The position numbers and the translations under genes are program-made. The notes beneath the pieces were generated by a model. That model did no database searches. It saw nothing but the letters and a program-made list of their open reading frames with translations, and was not told the origin of the DNA. From Aphrocallistes beatrix (Eukaryota > Porifera > Hexactinellida > Sceptrulophora > Aphrocallistidae), in assembly GCA_963281255.1 (NCBI GenBank), contig OY725489.1, positions 248,001 to 312,000 on the forward strand: DNA of 64,000 nt. The letters are read 5' to 3'. Below are positions 41,178-51,896 of this stretch, one piece after another. How positions within the stretch are numbered: position 1 is the stretch's first letter; every line of letters begins with the position of its first letter.

Positions 41178-44100
41178 TCAATGAAGATTTGTGTTTTGGG
41201 GATGAGAATCCATCTCAGAATTGAGATTTACAGTAGACGGAGTTTGATCGTTAACAGGTGTTGTCCCTGTATGTTCAGGATGAGTGATAAGAGTGAGTCT
41301 ATTATCTTTATATTGAAATTTTATCTCATACTTTTTATCACTGATGTCTCTTTTCCAATCGAATTGACAACCTCTGTCACATTTTCCTTCAGCTGTAAGA
41401 ATATCGAAGTCTCCATCTGTAGGTTCGACATAGAAATGAACAATTATGTTTCTAATCCCAAATCCCGATTCCCAATCGCTCTCTGTCGCTGCTGTAGCTG
41501 GACCATGTAACATCGGAAATTCATTCCTTTCATTACCATAAGTAGTAACGTTTTTGAGAAAATTTTCTATGTTCCTGTCATCTGTAAATTTAGAATTATT
41601 TGGAATTTTTTCAAAACAAACTGGGCTATGATGACCATGATGGACGATTACTTTGAAGGATGATGGACCTTCAAGTTGAGAATCTTTCATAGCATCTAAA
41701 ATCCTTTTTTTAACGCATTCAATTGTTCCACCCATCAAATTGTTCCCATCAATAACAAAGCATGTGTAGTACTTTAGCAAGAATAGAGAGAATAGAGAGA
41801 ATAGAGATTGATATATTTCCTCAGGAGAAGTGTAAGGGATGTATGTAATCTGGTTACTTCTATTGGCGTAATGTTTGAGTATTTCTTTTCCGTATTTGTT
41901 CCAGATCTCTATCATCTGATTACGATTCTTCTTTTGTAAAGCTACATATTCTTCATCTGGAATGAGCACTGGTGAATGTTCTTCGTAGTCATCGCACATC
42001 AGCAATATCGCAGTTTTATCTTCGTCATTATTCCGGACATTTCCTCCCATTGAACATATCTGATGACCTGTCAGTATTTGACATTTACCCTCTTGCAAAT
42101 GAATTTCTTTCTCACAGAACTTACCGCAGCTAGGACATTTGAATGGACAGTTAATGATATTTGCTTCAAATTGTTCTTTTGTAGCCTTTAAAATACTTTC
42201 ATATTCACCTTCAGTTACCCGATATTCATAGCAATTTAACTTACGCAAGAATTCTTGTATGTATATTTTGATGTTGAATATGGTCTCAGTATTCCTGAAT
42301 ATATTTGTATCTGATAACGTTTGAAAAATTTCTTCATCCAGTTCTTGAGCTGGATCATGTGGTTTTTCGAATAGTACGTATGTGTCATGATGCCTCATCA
42401 TTCTCACACCATCTATCTCAAAGACGTCAGTGAAGAATTGGTTGAATTCTTCTGGACTCACTTTGGGATTGAGGTACTTTTCCAGAAATAGTACCATTGC
42501 TTTAAACGGTGCTTTTCTTGTTTTAAGATCTGACTCACAAGCAGATTCTTTTGTAGCTGCTTCATTTGCTACCTCAAAGTTGCTATCAGAATCTGTTCCT
42601 ACTTCAAAGAGTCGATCTTTTTCTTTGCACATCCCTTCAAGCAGCTTTAAGAATTCCTCTAGGATATCTTTTGCTATTGATATTTGTTTGATGAATGTAT
42701 TTTTCATGCTTCTAAAGATTTTGGCATAGAGTCTTTCATTTGAAACTTTTTTCCATTCTTCTTGGTATAAATTTTTCAGAATTTCAATCCTATTACAGAT
42801 TACCTGAACAACAAAATTTTCTTCTTCAATTGATAGGCTAGGATATGGGAAATCTTCGGGGAGAGAATCTGGAATAGGTGGCATTCCTTTTGATAAATGG
42901 TTTTGAGCTTTGATTTGATCTAGAAGATGAGTTTTGTATGCTTTTAATCTTTCATCTTCCATCGACTTGCTTGCTTCTTGAATTTTTTCTGTAACCTTTT
43001 CATTTGCTTGAAGCATGATATTTTTAGACGAAAGTCTGTCTGCTTCTTTTTCGAAATATTCTTCAAAAAAACTCAGTTCGCATGCTGTGCTAATTCCTTT
43101 GGAAACGGCAACTAGGAAATCTCCAGCAAATCTTTTAGCCATTTTTAAGTCACCTTCCCTCATTTCTTTGCGGTCCCATCCACCCCTGGCTGATTTTCGA
43201 TTTTTTACTTTTTGTAAGAAATAGATCAAACCATTTTCTTTTCTATGGGTTTCATCTGATTCGTCGTCTCTTTGCTCCTCAAATTTTGCATTGAGAACTG
43301 ATTTGAATGCAAAAGCGAACGCTAGCGTTGAGATCTTCCTCTCAGCTGCATTTGTCAATTTCGCTTCGATAAAATTAATTTCATAATTCACGAGTTTACA
43401 GGCCTGGGACAAAAAATCTACGATCTCCTTCACGGTTGATTGAGAAACTATCTGATCGCTTCTAATGAATTCTTGTATGCGTTTAGAAATGTCAGTGATG
43501 AGTTTCTCCCATGTGCTTATCTTGGGATCAGTTGGATCTTTTAGTTTGGAAGCTAGCAATAGTATCTGCTTTCTCTTCACAGGATTCCAGATGATATCAG
43601 GATGGTTAAAATAACCAGAACAATATTTGATCAGTGGATGGCATTCTTTTGGAACGTGTTTTCGAAAGTCTAGATAAGATCTCTTTTCCTGAACTTCAAT
43701 AACGTACAATGAATCTTTAGATAAATATTCAAAATTTAATTTCCCGATATATGGTGTCATATCCTTTAGTGGTACTTTATTTTCTCTCCAAGGATATATG
43801 AACTGTTCAGTTCCTGTATATTTATTACCGTCATCGCAAAACCTAGAGAGTATCGTCTCACAGAGTATCTTTATTGTGGTATCCATTTCAAAGTTGAAAC
43901 GACGGAAGAGAGTATAAATAGTAGATTTGTTCTCCATTGTTTTTGATTCCATCCTGAATACAGAGTACAAGTCATCAAATATTTCATCAAAATCTGTTTC
44001 TTCCTCCTCTTTGGTATCATTACTGAAGCAACTGAACCAGATTATTTCAAATTCTCCCTCTTGTTCTTCAGTGCTTAACTCCAGATATCTATCAACATTC

Positions 44101-47100
44101 TTCTCAATGGCTTCTTGAAATCTTTTGACTTTCTCATTTAGCTTTATCTCTTTCAGTCTAGCTTTGATTTCGAATTTGAGTTTATCTTCATAAGTCTTTT
44201 TCTCCATGAAGATGAGTCTTCTCAAATTTGATTTAGCTTCATCACACAGATAACTCTTTTTCTTGAGTAAAGAATCAGTTTGACATTGTTCTGCGAAGTC
44301 TTTGAGAGCTTCTTCCTGATATTCTTCGAATTGATCATCTAACTTTTCCTTTACATTTTGTAGAACTACTTTTGAAGATTTCCACCTATTAATATTGCCA
44401 ACTATATAGATAAGTTTCTCTGTAATCTCTCGAAATATGTTTCTATTAATATAGATCTTCTTTTTCATCAAATCACTTACAATTTTGCTTAGTTTGTTAC
44501 TAGACTCTAGTTCTTCCGAATTTCTGTACTTTACTATGTCTTGGTATTTAATGATGGTGTCCCAAATAACACCAGACATTTCCATCCATTCACTCATTGT
44601 ATTGAATGGTGTTTCGTTATCAATCTTATCTTCTTCCAGTTGATGAATGATGGACATCCGCAAATCAGCACATTTATCTGCGAAACTAGTTGTTGGAGAT
44701 AACTTATATAAAACAGAATCAAATACTTTGGTCATCTTAGTATTCATGGATTGTGAGTTGAATGCAGACTGGAGAACAAACAGATTTCTTTTTGATATCT
44801 GAATTAGATCGGAAATTTTCAATCCTTCTCTTTCCATTAGATGAGACTCTTTATTCAGTTTCTCCAAAAGAGTATTAATAGAACTTAGATGTTTATCTGG
44901 GTCTGGATCTGCTTGTTGATTGAGAACGAAGAATATTTTGGGCGCTTTGACCTTACTCACTTTCAATTTGTTGAGAGAGTAAGCACATATTTGTAAAAGA
45001 TTCTGTATTTCCTCTCCAATATCTCCTTTCACATTAATGATAACTACCTGTGACACCGCTAAACAGAACAACACCATTGTTCTATCAAAGTGAATGCAAG
45101 AAGTATCTTGTAGAGTGTTTCCTCTCTCGATTGCGTCCAATCCTTCTGTGTCGAGAATGAGGAAATGATCTGAATCGTTGATTGGTTGACTGAGCTTTGA
45201 AAGAGAGGCATAGATTCCTTTGGTGCACCTGCCAGCACTAGTCAAGAACTTACAACCGAAACAGTAGTTCAGTAGCGTAGACTTCCCAGAACTCTGAGGT
45301 CCGAGTATGCTCACTACTATGGGTGGTCGTTGGTTATTTGTAATCTTGGTATTTTGATGAAATTGTCTTTCATATAATTTGGATAATAGGATATTAATCT
45401 CTTGGTTGAAGAATCTGAGGTTATCTCCATCAATCAACTCGAATGGCTCCCCTCTCTCCACGTAGTTACTAAAATTTGATGAAAAAGTTTCAAAATATTT
45501 ACTCCCTGGTTTTCCTTTATCGATGTTAAGATTGTATTTGTTAGAAAGCAATGCTTCTCTCCAGAGAAGTTCAAAAGTGAAAGGCGTTTTACTATTTCCA
45601 GCAATTGCCTGTTTAGACAGTAGATGAAGTTCTTGTGATAATTTCCACAAAATAAGAGCCGAATTTTCGTGGCTTAAAATTTCATTGAATTGCCATACGA
45701 TTGCACTCATTTCAGTATTTTCAAGATGATTAGCGATAAGCTCACATTTTTCGTTTAATTCGTCGATAATCCTTTGGTCTGTTTGGTTAAAAGTTTCATA
45801 ATAGCAACGCATGTACTTAACAAAGTGTGGATAGTAACTTAGAGATGAGAAATCCACTCTATTGTTTCCATGAAAGTTTGCGAGGATGTTATTCATTATA
45901 CCTTTGATTGATTCTTTTTCAACTTTCATTTTGCCCCAGCTACCATATTGAGTGATCATGTTTTCAAGGAAATGGTTTTCAACTGATCTCAAGTTGGTAT
46001 GTTTCGAATGTGATATTCTATATCCAATGTCTCTCAAATCTACTAATATTGTTTTATCACGGTTGGTTAGATTAGGAATGAAAATGAAGGTAGCAATATT
46101 ACAATCTAAAGTAACTTGTTCTGTCCTTAGATCATTTTCTACACAATCTCGAACAAATACGTAAACATGCTTAACATTGACTGTAAATGTATTTAAGTTT
46201 TTCTTCAAGCGAGAATAGTTCATTCTAAAGTCAGAATAACTGACATGGATTAATGCTATCTCCAGGTTTTGACAAATATCCCTAATGAGATTAATATCTG
46301 AGCATCTGTGGCAGTCTATGTAAGCCCATTGAGTCGATTCACCAATAACTCTTTGGCCAAACAGATTTTTGGTCATCTGAATATCGATGGAACTTAGATG
46401 GAATGGACTGTTCTGAGGACTTCCTTCAACAAAATCAGTATCAAACATTAAATCCAGTAGATTGGATTTCCCAATCGGATTCCAAGAAGCCCATCCTAAC
46501 CCAAATGAAACCAAACCACTGAACTGTTGAAGAGAGTACCAGAGTTCTTTACAGATTTCGAATCGACAAGATGTTTGTTCTGGAGGATAGGGACTGAGTA
46601 TTGGATAGTAGAATGGAACTGGATTACTGAACGAATAATGTTCTATGCAGAGACCTCTGACTACGGGACCTGACATTTGAAAGATTAAGTGGAAGATGTC
46701 CATTGTAGTGAGTGATATTTTAGTTATGCTATTGATTATCTCTGTGATTTCTTCTAATGGCAAACTGCATTTCAGATAATAAAATGCCAGAGGTAAAAGT
46801 TTAGCAAATACCTTCTTTGGTGATCCCCTCAGATTCTTCGCATTCTGTATTAAAGTATCAGAGGAATCTGAAATGATCATTCTGTATGTAGTATGTGATA
46901 TTTTGATGTCTGCTAAGAAATATTCCTTAATCTTTTGAATTTGTATGAATTGGTCCTGTGCACAATCTAGCATGAGTTGTTTGTCTGGGGTGTACTGTAA
47001 GAAATAATCTCTGATTAATCTCTCCATTACGTTTAGTTTCACACTGAGTTCTTTTGTATTGTCAAGACTGCTTGCTCTGATACATGTCATACCTTCAATA

Positions 47101-47852
47101 TTTAATTTCTTGATTCTGAAGAAGTTTCGTGATTCTTCGAACTTCATGAAGTAGATCTTGACAGCTACATATTCACTTTCATTCTTTTTAAGTAATTCGT
47201 AGCAAATATTTTCTTGTAAATCCATGTCTTTATTCGCGATCATTTCTCTCAGTTTAACAATTGGATACTTCCCAAAGTGTTTACTAATGATAGCTAAAAC
47301 TGCCTTTCCATCTTCCCCATTGAATAACATGAATTTATCCTCAACATATTCATTGATCTTCTTTCGAGATATTTTCAAATCTTCCGCAATTTTTGTTACT
47401 GAAGAACCAGCGTCTAACTGCTCTCTTATGGTCACTTTTTCAGATTCCGTTAACGGAATTGTTTCTGAATTTTCCAAGTAAGCTGATATGACATCTTCGT
47501 CAATTCCATGCATTAAGGAAATCTCTTCTAGACTTTCGGAAGGATTTTTTTTGACTAACAATTCAAATTCATTAATTTGTTTTCTTGATATCTCTTTTAT
47601 CTTATAGGCCTTGAATACTTTCAATGCCTCTTTCGCATCATTAACATCTATTGAGAACCTTTTTGCTAAAACTTCTGGGTGATTTGTAAAGTTTTGTCCA
47701 TTCTCGATAATAATCGATACAGTTTTTTTATTCAGGCCCAAATTGAGAAGTTCATCTTCTAATGTTCCTCTTTTTTCATCATCCGCATCTGGTGTGTGAT
47801 CAGATGTATTCCTCCACAAAGACGTGATCAGACTTAATATCCATCTAGCCAT
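41178..47852 (-). CDS. Very large GVIN/VLIG-type GTPase B, altered vWA end
   Basis: One exon, 2,224 residues, starting MARWILSLITSLWR. It has the same order as GTPase A: helix-turn-helix-like modules (SVTKIAEDLKISRKKINEYV, about 150-180), the VLIG pseudo-GTPase region (NPIGKSNLLD), the main GTPase with G1 GPQSSGKST (851-859), RCTKGIYASL, DTEGLD and NQQADPD, a coiled region, and the CPSCGKFCEKEI cluster. Its C-terminus has diverged. About 27 residues between LIP and EEYVAL (in A: GQNMKWSEFKEKC and onward) are deleted. A 9-bp tandem repeat expands SLFSLFSLFLL. The vWA metal site reads DGNNLMG with TYGNERNEFPMLHG, so metal binding there is doubtful. The last 30 residues are unrelated to A. Confidence 0.9.
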   Translation of the reverse strand: MARWILSLITSLWRNTSDHTPDADDEKRGTLEDELLNLGLNKKTVSIIIENGQNFTNHPEVLAKRFSIDVNDAKEALKVFKAYKIKEISRKQINEFELLVKKNPSESLEEISLMHGIDEDVISAYLENSETIPLTESEKVTIREQLDAGSSVTKIAEDLKISRKKINEYVEDKFMLFNGEDGKAVLAIISKHFGKYPIVKLREMIANKDMDLQENICYELLKKNESEYVAVKIYFMKFEESRNFFRIKKLNIEGMTCIRASSLDNTKELSVKLNVMERLIRDYFLQYTPDKQLMLDCAQDQFIQIQKIKEYFLADIKISHTTYRMIISDSSDTLIQNAKNLRGSPKKVFAKLLPLAFYYLKCSLPLEEITEIINSITKISLTTMDIFHLIFQMSGPVVRGLCIEHYSFSNPVPFYYPILSPYPPEQTSCRFEICKELWYSLQQFSGLVSFGLGWASWNPIGKSNLLDLMFDTDFVEGSPQNSPFHLSSIDIQMTKNLFGQRVIGESTQWAYIDCHRCSDINLIRDICQNLEIALIHVSYSDFRMNYSRLKKNLNTFTVNVKHVYVFVRDCVENDLRTEQVTLDCNIATFIFIPNLTNRDKTILVDLRDIGYRISHSKHTNLRSVENHFLENMITQYGSWGKMKVEKESIKGIMNNILANFHGNNRVDFSSLSYYPHFVKYMRCYYETFNQTDQRIIDELNEKCELIANHLENTEMSAIVWQFNEILSHENSALILWKLSQELHLLSKQAIAGNSKTPFTFELLWREALLSNKYNLNIDKGKPGSKYFETFSSNFSNYVERGEPFELIDGDNLRFFNQEINILLSKLYERQFHQNTKITNNQRPPIVVSILGPQSSGKSTLLNYCFGCKFLTSAGRCTKGIYASLSKLSQPINDSDHFLILDTEGLDAIERGNTLQDTSCIHFDRTMVLFCLAVSQVVIINVKGDIGEEIQNLLQICAYSLNKLKVSKVKAPKIFFVLNQQADPDPDKHLSSINTLLEKLNKESHLMEREGLKISDLIQISKRNLFVLQSAFNSQSMNTKMTKVFDSVLYKLSPTTSFADKCADLRMSIIHQLEEDKIDNETPFNTMSEWMEMSGVIWDTIIKYQDIVKYRNSEELESSNKLSKIVSDLMKKKIYINRNIFREITEKLIYIVGNINRWKSSKVVLQNVKEKLDDQFEEYQEEALKDFAEQCQTDSLLKKKSYLCDEAKSNLRRLIFMEKKTYEDKLKFEIKARLKEIKLNEKVKRFQEAIEKNVDRYLELSTEEQEGEFEIIWFSCFSNDTKEEEETDFDEIFDDLYSVFRMESKTMENKSTIYTLFRRFNFEMDTTIKILCETILSRFCDDGNKYTGTEQFIYPWRENKVPLKDMTPYIGKLNFEYLSKDSLYVIEVQEKRSYLDFRKHVPKECHPLIKYCSGYFNHPDIIWNPVKRKQILLLASKLKDPTDPKISTWEKLITDISKRIQEFIRSDQIVSQSTVKEIVDFLSQACKLVNYEINFIEAKLTNAAERKISTLAFAFAFKSVLNAKFEEQRDDESDETHRKENGLIYFLQKVKNRKSARGGWDRKEMREGDLKMAKRFAGDFLVAVSKGISTACELSFFEEYFEKEADRLSSKNIMLQANEKVTEKIQEASKSMEDERLKAYKTHLLDQIKAQNHLSKGMPPIPDSLPEDFPYPSLSIEEENFVVQVICNRIEILKNLYQEEWKKVSNERLYAKIFRSMKNTFIKQISIAKDILEEFLKLLEGMCKEKDRLFEVGTDSDSNFEVANEAATKESACESDLKTRKAPFKAMVLFLEKYLNPKVSPEEFNQFFTDVFEIDGVRMMRHHDTYVLFEKPHDPAQELDEEIFQTLSDTNIFRNTETIFNIKIYIQEFLRKLNCYEYRVTEGEYESILKATKEQFEANIINCPFKCPSCGKFCEKEIHLQEGKCQILTGHQICSMGGNVRNNDEDKTAILLMCDDYEEHSPVLIPDEEYVALQKKNRNQMIEIWNKYGKEILKHYANRSNQITYIPYTSPEEIYQSLFSLFSLFLLKYYTCFVIDGNNLMGGTIECVKKRILDAMKDSQLEGPSSFKVIVHHGHHSPVCFEKIPNNSKFTDDRNIENFLKNVTTYGNERNEFPMLHGPATAATESDWESGFGIRNIIVHFYVEPTDGDFDILTAEGKCDRGCQFDWKRDISDKKYEIKFQYKDNRLTLITHPEHTGTTPVNDQTPSTVNLNSEMDSHPQNTNLH

Positions 47853-47960
47853 CTGATATAATGTCTGCTAATCAACAAATATTCGGACAACTGTGTGGTT
47901 GGCGAATATAAGTAAGCTAATATTGGCTAATATTATTTAAGACTCTGGATAATGGTGTTA
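47853..47960 (-). promoter_or_regulatory. GTPase-family upstream block, gene B
   Basis: The block contains AATCAACAAATATTCGGACA, CGAATATAAGTAAGCTAA, GGCTAATATTATTTAAGACT and GGTGTTAAATA, shared with gene C (58560-58670) and the relic. On the minus strand ACATTATATCAG directly precedes the ATG, like a 3' splice site of a 5' UTR intron. Confidence 0.55.
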
Positions 47961-48081
47961 AATAATTGAATTGGAATATCGGATTGGAGTATGAAATTAT
48001 ACGATACCTACCTACAATCAGAATAAATTTGGCACACCAGGGGCCTTATTCTCAGATCGACTTAAACTTAAACTTAACTGA

Positions 48082-48123
48082 AACTAAGTAAAAACTAAGT
48101 ATTTATTTAGTTTTTACTTAGTT
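48082..48123. repeat. Hairpin with 16-bp perfect arms
   Basis: AACTAAGTAAAAACTA (48082-48097) pairs with TAGTTTTTACTTAGTT (48108-48123) around a 10-base AT loop. A wider GATCGACTTAAA / TAAGTCGACTTC pair surrounds it, so it may be the core of a foldback element. Confidence 0.75.
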
Positions 48124-49221
48124 TTTAACTGAAATTAATATATTTGTAAGTCGACTTCGAAGGTGACTTAACTAACAATTTTATTAAGAAAATATTATTT
48201 TACTTCCTTGCAAAGGGAAATATGTGAAAATAAATGTATTATTATTATTGGTAAGAACAATACGATCCAATTTTATCGCAATTAGAACTCTATTTATTTG
48301 TTGTAGTCACCATTAGCTGTAGTATGGTTTTACGACATCCGTAGGATGATTCATGCGGACACAAAGTTTTTGTTAGTTGTAAATAAAACGTCAGAATCAT
48401 ACAGGTATTAGTTACAGCTGGTTCTAAAACTATTGACCAATAAAGACTAGGCCGAACTCGATGGCTTATAGACGAGTTATAATCAATTTCTAAACTTGAA
48501 ATATGTTTGACTGAAATGAAAAAAATGCTTAGAAATTATAGTTGTATCTATATGGTTACAAACAAATACATTTTTTCAAATCTTTGACATTAATCCATAT
48601 TTTCGTAGGAACTCCACTCACTATATAGTGTTAAACAAGTGGAAAAAGGAAAATTTATTAAGAATCCAAAATGAGAGAACTTTTTCAGGTAAGATAAGGG
48701 TGTGATAAATGATTGGATCCTCTCACCTCTCAGCTAATTATAGTACAAGTATTTCAAGTCTACATGACTTTTCCAATCAATTGAGTTGTGTTAAATTGTT
48801 CTTGTGGTGCCAGTAGCCAGGACTGTTAATTCTGTGTCAGATGTTTCATGGAGCCCCGATTCTAGAGTGTTTTTGATGGGGTAACTGGCACTAACAATTT
48901 ACAAGTGCTTTTTGCACACAAGTCTAGCGCGGCTAGCGAAATTTTCGTGTCCGCAGAGTTCCCTGAGGATATCAAATAATTAATAGTGATTACTTTCACT
49001 TATCCATAGTGAAATAGCTTGAACTCAAAATAAAAGACGAATCGTAAATCAATGGAAATGTTCATTTGAGGTATGCAAATATTATTGTTTGTTGAATTCC
49101 TTTATATATATTTTGATGGAAAATGAAGGTAAATTGAACTTATTTTAAGAATTTATATCGAACTTTTAATACTAAAAAGGAAATACCACAAATTTATGTC
49201 AAATATAACCTAAATTGAACT

Positions 49222-49256
49222 AATCATACTAGGTGCCTTAGGCACCTAGTATGATT
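49222..49256. repeat. Near-perfect 35-bp palindrome
   Basis: AATCATACTAGGTGCCT (49222-49238) and AGGCACCTAGTATGATT (49240-49256) are exact reverse complements separated by one base. Confidence 0.9.
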
Positions 49257-50150
49257 TGGCTTGGAATAAAATGGGGTTAAATTGAATCTAGTCTGACTGT
49301 GCAAAATGGTCCTTTTGGGAGTTAATTAAATTGGTTAAAAGTCGAAACCAGACCAACCGTTGGCTACGGCCTTGTAAAGGGATATTTATAAATATACCAA
49401 CCGGACAAAAGTATTTGAACACTTCATTCTTTCCCATACAAATAGTATAAATTGAATATTTTCATGAAGACTACGTGCAAATTCTGTGATTAACCAACAA
49501 AAACTGTAGCTAATTCGAATGTGTAATGTTCGAATCTTGATTTCGATTAGCTATATATTATACTGTTTCGAAGAATCTTCTTCATGAATAGATCCATTTT
49601 AGTGCAATTTACATGTGAAATAATAAAAAGTTCAAATACTTTTGTTTCCTTCGTATACTCTTATTATCCCTTAATACCTTTTATAGTACTAAAATAAATT
49701 GTAAATCATTTCACAAAGATCGAATATAGTCAATTGCGGCCTTACCATAAATTCGCAAAGTAAATAATACAAACTGATATGCCATTGCTCTTGGAATCTA
49801 CAACCCTCCTCAAAATTTGTCAGTACAATAGAAAGAGGTTATATGAATAGCTAAATGCAAAGAGTTGTACTGTACCATCATTGGTTACCTGGTTACAGTA
49901 AATCCTTAACAGACGAAAATATAAATTCAGTCAAAATGTATTGAATCTTCTAGAATACTCACTTAGTAGCTGTACTCATTATCACTGATGCATATACATA
50001 TATTTAGTAACTTGATAGTGAGTTGATAATCTAGTGGTCTATAACGTTGGATAAAAATAATATATGTGCATTTATATTCATGAGATGCGGCTTAATTAAA
50101 TTGGCCATTTAAGGATCTATTTTAATCCAAATTTATACTCCATTCAGACC

Positions 50151-50341
50151 AAGAGAGTATCTAGGAGCGCGAGACGCTCCTTTAGGCGTATGATTTTAAG
50201 CCCGAAAGTGTTTAGGATCGTGAAAATTTAGACTATTACCCAATTTACCCTATATTATAATGTTATTTATCGATTTATGCGTATAAAAATGTATGGGTTA
50301 GAGATTAGGAGCGTATCTCTGGAGGGCTGTATAATACCCTG
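50151..50341. mobile_element. 191-bp MITE, copy 2, with perfect 9-bp target duplication
   Basis: It has the same length and termini as the element at 10475-10665 (TATCTAGGAGCGCGAGACGC near the left, CTGTATAATACCCTG at the right). It is flanked by ATTCAGACC at 50142-50150 and 50342-50350. The two duplications share the pattern ATWCARACC, which suggests a target preference. Confidence 0.85.
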
Positions 50342-51896
50342 ATTCAGACCTGTCCTTGAAACGAGCTCAAAATTTCCGCCCTAGCAAACTGAATATGTGC
50401 CAGTCACTCATTACTCAGTATGCAAAAGTTTGTCGCTCCCAATTTGCCCTCTAAAGTCCGAAATTGATTTTATTTAACTAGTGTTTGAAAAGAGCACTTA
50501 AGTTTATTAGGTTGGGTTTTAAAATTTACTCATTTCAGAAGTTGGTCACTATATAAAGTATATAGTCGGCAAACTAAAAACGAAGATACCACAGCCTTTC
50601 TAATGATAACATCCAGAAAAACAACTTTCAAACAATAAAAATCTGATGAGTGGAAAACACAATTATTAAACTTATGATACAGTACTTACTCAGTAAAAAT
50701 TTGTACAATACATATATAAAATTCTTTTTGTCAAAATATTCGTAATCAGCATAAAATTTGTAGAAGTTTGACAACATAGGATTGTGACAGCATTCCAGAG
50801 TTAGATTCACTAGGAACCCTATCGAATACTTGTTTTTCTCCACTATACTTGCTGAGTACAAATGATACATGTATTTGCTTAGAGGTCCGAACACGATTTT
50901 CGATCAAAATTCTGTCATCAATAAAAATTTTTTAAGGCTTGTTGCGTGAAATTCTGAGGCACTTATACAAAAGGAACCATGGATGTACAACTTGCATGAA
51001 ATTCTGAGACACCCGCTAAGAAGCTCTGATCTAATATTATGCAACTTGTAGTTCCTATTACAGAATGATTTTACACAAAACACGATGATTTGGTTCGATT
51101 TTGATACCAAATCCTATTCTATTTCTAGGATCACCGTATACATTATTGAGTTTGCGAAACAAAATAGAACAAAATCATCATGTTTTGTGTAATATCATTC
51201 TGTAATAAGAACTACAAGTTGCATAATATTAGATCAGAGCTTCTAATCGGGTGTCTCAGAATTTCACGCAACAGGCCTAACAAAAATGTTATCTGGCTGA
51301 TCTCGTAAGCGTATAGCCTGGTCTATCAGAATTAGGTGAGAAAACAAACATAATCATGTTTGTTAGTTTGTTGGACTATATATGACCTGTTTATGTATAT
51401 ACCATATACCAAAGTACTTGATTGAACTTGGACAGATTATTTACAATACAGCCCTACAGTTAAAGAAAATCTATAAGTTCATTATATGGCAGAGTTTTCT
51501 CTATTAGTTGAACTCCACTATACTTCAGAACAATATACTACTTTAAACCCAAATCCTCACTTTTAGTCTCTACCTGTGGGAGATGGAATATCCATGGATA
51601 ATCATATTGGTCTGTAAATGAGTGGAAATCTCATGCACATATAGAATATTAGAATCAAAGCAATCAACCCCATAAGTCAAATTAAATGTTGTGAAAAATA
51701 TGAATAACTAATATGTACATCAACTAATATCCTACATCACACACTAATGTTAAGCCTAGAGTCCTATACTACTAACAAAGGAGTATCCTATGAGTTCAGA
51801 GATACGGAAAGTTAGGACCTACTACTACTACTACTACTACTACACCTATAGCTAATAATTATAACACACTTAACGCTGTAGACGAGAATAACACAT
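50342..51896. other. Spacer and 3' flank of GTPase C
   Basis: It includes the large inverted repeat (50926-51292). From about 51480 to 51865 it has the conserved GTPase 3' flank, with a (TAC)n run at about 51820-51843. Small ORFs at 50628-50894 and 50904-51110 lie in AT-rich or inverted-repeat sequence and are not supported. Confidence 0.5.
50926..51292. repeat. About 365-bp inverted repeat (foldback element)
   Basis: The left arm (AAGGCTTGTTGCGTGAAATT, GCTCTGATCTAATATTATGC, AACTTGTAGTTC, ATTACAGAATGAT, ACACAAAACACGATGATTT) returns inverted on the right (AAATCATCATGTTTTGTGTA, ATCATTCTGTAAT, GAACTACAAGTT, GCATAATATTAGATCAGAGC, AATTTCACGCAACAGGCCT). The left arm holds an extra internal duplication of the GTGAAATTCTGA / CATGAAATTCTGA segment. 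Confidence 0.85.

Larger units (their letters stand above)
47961..50150. other. Repeat-rich spacer between GTPase genes B and C
   Basis: No gene is supported. It contains a 16-bp-arm hairpin (48082-48123), a 35-bp palindrome (49222-49256), a dispersed repeat near 48930-49050 (GTGTCCGCAGA, ATAATTAATA, CAAAATAAAAGAC) also found near 60575-60665, and the block at 49900-50040 that matches 61240-61380. Much of 48930-50040 aligns in pieces with 60540-61380, so the two spacers are duplicated along with the genes. Confidence 0.5.

Noticed and set aside
51820..51843. Regulatory meaning of the (TAC)n run
   Set aside because: It is a plain microsatellite within an otherwise conserved 3' flank.
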